From: Synechococcus sp. CS-1328
GTDB taxonomy: Bacteria; Cyanobacteriota; Cyanobacteriia; PCC-6307; Cyanobiaceae
DNA: 64,000 nt
Direction of reading: 5' to 3'
Assembly (NCBI RefSeq): GCF_025128095.1
Contig: NZ_JAHLYT010000071.1
Coordinates: 124,001-188,000, forward strand
Shown here: piece by piece, positions 61,329-64,000 of the stretch
Position numbering within the stretch: the stretch's first letter is position 1
How the letters are laid out: the number at the start of each line of letters is the position of its first letter
Position numbers and translations under genes: made by a program
Notes under the pieces: generated by a model
What the model saw: only the letters and a program-made list of their open reading frames with translations
Told to the model about the DNA's origin: nothing
Database searches by the model: none

Positions 61329-62512
61329 CCGCCGTCTCGATGCTGCAGCGCTTTCGCCGTCACCCGTTCCGCTTCAGCCTCGACTGGCTGCCCCTGATGG
61401 ATCGCTGGCTCATCGCTGAGCTGGTCGGTCCGCTGCTGTTCGGCATCGCCGCCTTCACGGCCGTCTCGCTGTCCGTGGGGGTGGTGTTCGAACTGGTCCG
61501 CAAGGTGGCGGAGGCCGGCCTGCCGCTCAGCGCAGCCATGCAGGTGCTCGGATTGCGGCTGCCGGGCTTCCTGGTGCTGTCGTTCCCCATGGCCACCCTG
61601 ATGGCCACCCTGCTGGCTTACAGCCGGCTGTCCGGCAACAGTGAACTCACCGCTCTGCGCAGCGTCGGGGTGAGCACCAAGAGGATGGTGGCACCGGCCG
61701 TGGCCCTGGCGGTGGCCATGAGTCTGCTCACCTTTGTGTTCAACGATGTGATCGTGCCGCGGACCAACCTCTCCGCCTCGATCACGCTGGATCAGGCCCT
61801 CGGCAAGGCCATCGCCGCCGAACGGGGACGGCACACGCTCTATTCCCGTTTTGGCCGGATCTCGCAACCCGATGGGGAGAGCGTGCGGGGTATGACCCAG
61901 CTGTTCTATGCCCAGGAGTTCAGCGATGGGGAGATGAAGGATGTCACCCTGATTGACTTCTCCCGCACCGGCCAGCGTCAGATGCTGATGGCCAAAACCG
62001 GCCGCTGGAATGAAGCCAAGGCGATGTGGGAGTTCCGCAATGGCCGCATCGTCAGCGTCGATGAGGCGAACGACACCACCACCTCGGCCAATTTCGACCG
62101 CTACTTCTATCCACTCAGCCGGGATGTCGAGGAGGTGGCCAAGCTGCCCACCGATGCCAATCTGATGACGGTGGGTCAGGCCCGTCGCGCTGAAAGGCTG
62201 CTGCTGGCAGCCAACAACAAGAAGGAGGCCCGGCGGTTGCGGGTACGCATCCAGGAGAAGTTCGCCTTCCCCGCCATCTGTCTGGTGTTCGGCCTGATCG
62301 GCAGCAGTCTGGGGGTCCGTCCGAATTCCCGCACCAGCCGCAGCCAGGGGTTTGGCATCAGCGTGCTGCTGATCTTTGTGTACTACCTGATGTCGTTCAT
62401 CTTCAGCTCGCTGGGGATCACCGGCACCCTCTCGCCCCTGATGGCGGCCTGGCTGCCAGTGGGGATCGGATTGGCCGGTGGACTGGTGCTGCTGCGTCAG
62501 GCCAGCCGCTGA
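61325..62512 (+). CDS. LptF/LptG family permease
   Basis: 395 residues from GTG 61325. YjgP/YjgQ topology: LPLMDRWLIAELVGPLLFGIAAFT with three N-terminal spans, a periplasmic beta-jellyroll (about 150-275), and three C-terminal spans. LSGNSELTALRSVGVSTKRM is conserved in the family. Cyanobacteria commonly have a single such permease that may pair with itself; only one is present here. Confidence 0.93.
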   Translation: MTAVSMLQRFRRHPFRFSLDWLPLMDRWLIAELVGPLLFGIAAFTAVSLSVGVVFELVRKVAEAGLPLSAAMQVLGLRLPGFLVLSFPMATLMATLLAYSRLSGNSELTALRSVGVSTKRMVAPAVALAVAMSLLTFVFNDVIVPRTNLSASITLDQALGKAIAAERGRHTLYSRFGRISQPDGESVRGMTQLFYAQEFSDGEMKDVTLIDFSRTGQRQMLMAKTGRWNEAKAMWEFRNGRIVSVDEANDTTTSANFDRYFYPLSRDVEEVAKLPTDANLMTVGQARRAERLLLAANNKKEARRLRVRIQEKFAFPAICLVFGLIGSSLGVRPNSRTSRSQGFGISVLLIFVYYLMSFIFSSLGITGTLSPLMAAWLPVGIGLAGGLVLLRQASR

Positions 62513-62545
62513 AGCGGCAGACTGGCGCGGTCGCTGCTGTTTCTG

Positions 62546-63460
62546 GTGATTGATCCGGTTCTTGGTCTTGGGCTCACGGCCTTCGGCCTGCTCCTGCTGG
62601 TGCTCCCGCTCTCCTTCTGGTCCCTCAGCGCTGGCCGCAGAAGTTCAGCGGTGACCCTGCTGGTGGCGGCCGCCAACCTCTGCCTCACGGCCCAGCTGGT
62701 GCTGCGCTGGTGGGATTCAGGCCACTTTCCGATCAGCAACCTCTACGAGTCGCTCTGTTTCCTGGCCTGGGGTTGCACGCTGACCCAGCTGCTGGTGGAG
62801 CGCTCCTGGCCCTCCCCCCTGGTGCCCGCGGCCTCCACGCCGATTGCCCTCGGCTGTGTGGCCTTCGCCAGCTTCGCCCTGCCGGACACGATGCAGGAGG
62901 CTTCGCCGCTGGTGCCGGCCCTGCGCTCCAGCTGGCTGATCATGCACGTCAGCGTGATCATGGTGAGCTATGCGGCGCTGCTGGTGGGCTCACTGCTCTC
63001 CATTGCGGTGCTGTTCACCGATCGCGGCAATGATCTGGTGCTGCGGAGCAGCTCGATCGGCACGGGTGCCTATCGGAAATCCCAGCTGGTTGGTGCCGGC
63101 GCGCCCACCGCTGTGGAATTGCACAGCACGGGTTTTGCGATCAGCGAGCAGCTCGACAGCCTCAGCTATCGCACGATCACCGTGGGCTTCCTGCTGCTGT
63201 CAGTGGGCCTGGTCAGTGGTGCCGTCTGGGCCAACGAGGCCTGGGGCAGCTGGTGGAGCTGGGACCCCAAGGAAACCTGGGCCCTGATCTGCTGGCTGGT
63301 CTATGCGGCCTATCTCCACACCCGCTTGATCCGTGGCTGGCAGGGTCGTCGCCCGGCGCTCGTGGCCTCCGCGGGTCTGGTGGTGATTGTGGTGTGTTAC
63401 ATCGGCGTCAATCTTCTCGGCATCGGCCTGCACAGCTACGGCTGGTTCCTCGGGGCTTGA
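62546..63460 (+). CDS. ccsA: Cytochrome c biogenesis protein CcsA (System II)
   Basis: Heme-handling membrane protein for c-type cytochromes of the thylakoid. 304 residues from GTG 62546, about eight spans. The WWD motif [15 protein letters not shown] binds heme; conserved histidines lie in LHTRLI and LHSYGWF. Partner CcsB (Ccs1) is not in the window. Confidence 0.95.
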   Translation: MIDPVLGLGLTAFGLLLLVLPLSFWSLSAGRRSSAVTLLVAAANLCLTAQLVLRWWDSGHFPISNLYESLCFLAWGCTLTQLLVERSWPSPLVPAASTPIALGCVAFASFALPDTMQEASPLVPALRSSWLIMHVSVIMVSYAALLVGSLLSIAVLFTDRGNDLVLRSSSIGTGAYRKSQLVGAGAPTAVELHSTGFAISEQLDSLSYRTITVGFLLLSVGLVSGAVWANEAWGSWWSWDPKETWALICWLVYAAYLHTRLIRGWQGRRPALVASAGLVVIVVCYIGVNLLGIGLHSYGWFLGA

Positions 63461-63498
63461 AGCCATCACGTCACGGGGCGTGCGCTCGGTCAAACCAC

Positions 63499-63524
63499 AA
63501 AAAAGCCCCCTGCCTGCAGGGGGC
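63499..63524 (-). terminator. Rho-independent terminator of rpe
   Basis: Minus strand GCCCCCTG-CAGG-CAGGGGGC followed by six T residues (A6 at 63499-63504 on plus). Located 43 bp past the rpe stop; sits between convergent ccsA and rpe. Confidence 0.85.
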
Positions 63525-63567
63525 GGAGCACTGGCTTGAACCGGATGTCAGGCAGGCGCCAACCCGT

Positions 63568-64000
63568 TCAGACCAGCGCCGGCTGGGGCCGCTTGCTGTT
63601 GCGGATTCCGGTGATCGCTTCGGCATAGCTGGGCTGATTGAACACCCCTGAGCCACTCACGATTGCGTTGGCTCCCGCCTCGATCACCATCCAGGCATTT
63701 TCGGCCTTGATGCCACCATCCACCTCGATCCAGGGATCCAGGCCCTTGGCGTCACACATGCGCCGCAGATCACGGATTTTCTGCACCTGGCTCTCGATGA
63801 AGCTCTGACCGCCAAAGCCGGGGTTGACGCTCATCACCAGCACCAGGTCGCAGAGCTCGAGGCAGTACTCGAGGGTGTCGATCGGGGTGCTGGGGTTCAA
63901 CACGGCCCCGGCCATCTTGCCGAGATCCTTGATCTGGGCCAGGTTGCGATGCAGGTGAGGGCAGGCCTCGACCTGAACGCTGATGATGTCGGCGCCGGCC
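63568..64000 (-). CDS. rpe: Ribulose-phosphate 3-epimerase (N-terminus outside window)
   Basis: Interconverts ribulose-5-phosphate and xylulose-5-phosphate in the Calvin-Benson cycle and pentose phosphate pathway. 143 codons present. [55 protein letters not shown] (catalytic Asp) and [12 protein letters not shown] are all typical. The reading frame runs off the right edge. Confidence 0.97.
   Translation of the reverse strand, partial: AGADIISVQVEACPHLHRNLAQIKDLGKMAGAVLNPSTPIDTLEYCLELCDLVLVMSVNPGFGGQSFIESQVQKIRDLRRMCDAKGLDPWIEVDGGIKAENAWMVIEAGANAIVSGSGVFNQPSYAEAITGIRNSKRPQPALV

Overview
The window is GC-rich, densely packed chromosomal DNA from a phycobilisome-containing unicellular cyanobacterium of the Synechococcus/Cyanobium type. 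Supporting genes are apcF (allophycocyanin core subunit), pcyA (phycocyanobilin synthesis), psb28, gun4, chlP, sipA, ccsA and the DevBCA-type exporter. The presence of pcyA and apcF argues against Prochlorococcus. I see no tRNA, rRNA, IS element, prophage or CRISPR array; this is core chromosome rather than an accessory island.

Layout. 1-5.3 kb: cut-off M23 peptidase and a GST-like protein, then a variant PII regulator divergent from an Amt ammonium transporter, a hypothetical and a pentapeptide-repeat protein. 5.4-12.3 kb: mostly plus-strand housekeeping genes (yraN-like, rsmA, ispE, DUF3082, pdhB, secD-secF). 12.4-16.0 kb: a minus-strand block mnmH-psb28-two AI-2E-type permeases. 16.1-24.7 kb: gun4, a RsbW-like ATPase, hypotheticals, a methyltransferase, a glutamine-synthetase homologue that has lost most catalytic residues, apcF, a class-V aminotransferase, tadA and a PLP decarboxylase. 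25-30 kb: a minus-strand envelope operon (bioY-lspA-FHA/PBP1A-membrane GTPase). 30-37.5 kb: sipA with a long acidic N-terminal extension, an M16 protease pair, pcyA and devB-devC-devA. 37.6-44.6 kb: glycosyltransferase, rpsB-tsf, a 507-aa protein with Asp-rich repeats, recG. 44.6-57.1 kb: VanX-like dipeptidase, sir, glyS, a two-component system, chlP, a VanY-like peptidase, a U32 protein. 57.4-64 kb: typA, DUF309, LptA-like/lptB/LptF-G-like genes, ccsA and the 3' part of rpe.

Four features stand out. (1) At least seven genes are followed by short tandem repeats (about 13-24 bp units) that begin at the stop codon, so that TGA heads successive units on the gene's own strand: amt, yraN-like, one AI-2E permease, the inactive M16 partner, devC, rpsB and the U32 gene. 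I know of no name for this arrangement. (2) The glutamine-synthetase homologue lacks four of the six canonical metal ligands and the catalytic flap glutamate, and looks like a pseudoenzyme. (3) The PII protein beside amt keeps the nucleotide and 2-oxoglutarate binding residues but has lost both T-loop modification residues (Ser49 and Tyr51), and seems to start at TTG. (4) SipA and the tsf-recG gene product carry in-frame 15-18 bp tandem repeats coding for acidic low-complexity segments, so repeat expansion affects both coding and non-coding DNA here.

Many starts are GTG or TTG, several operon junctions overlap by 1-4 nt, and several starts lack a Shine-Dalgarno motif and are preceded by pyrimidine-rich DNA. 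All functions are inferred from recognising families in the translated sequence; no database search was run.
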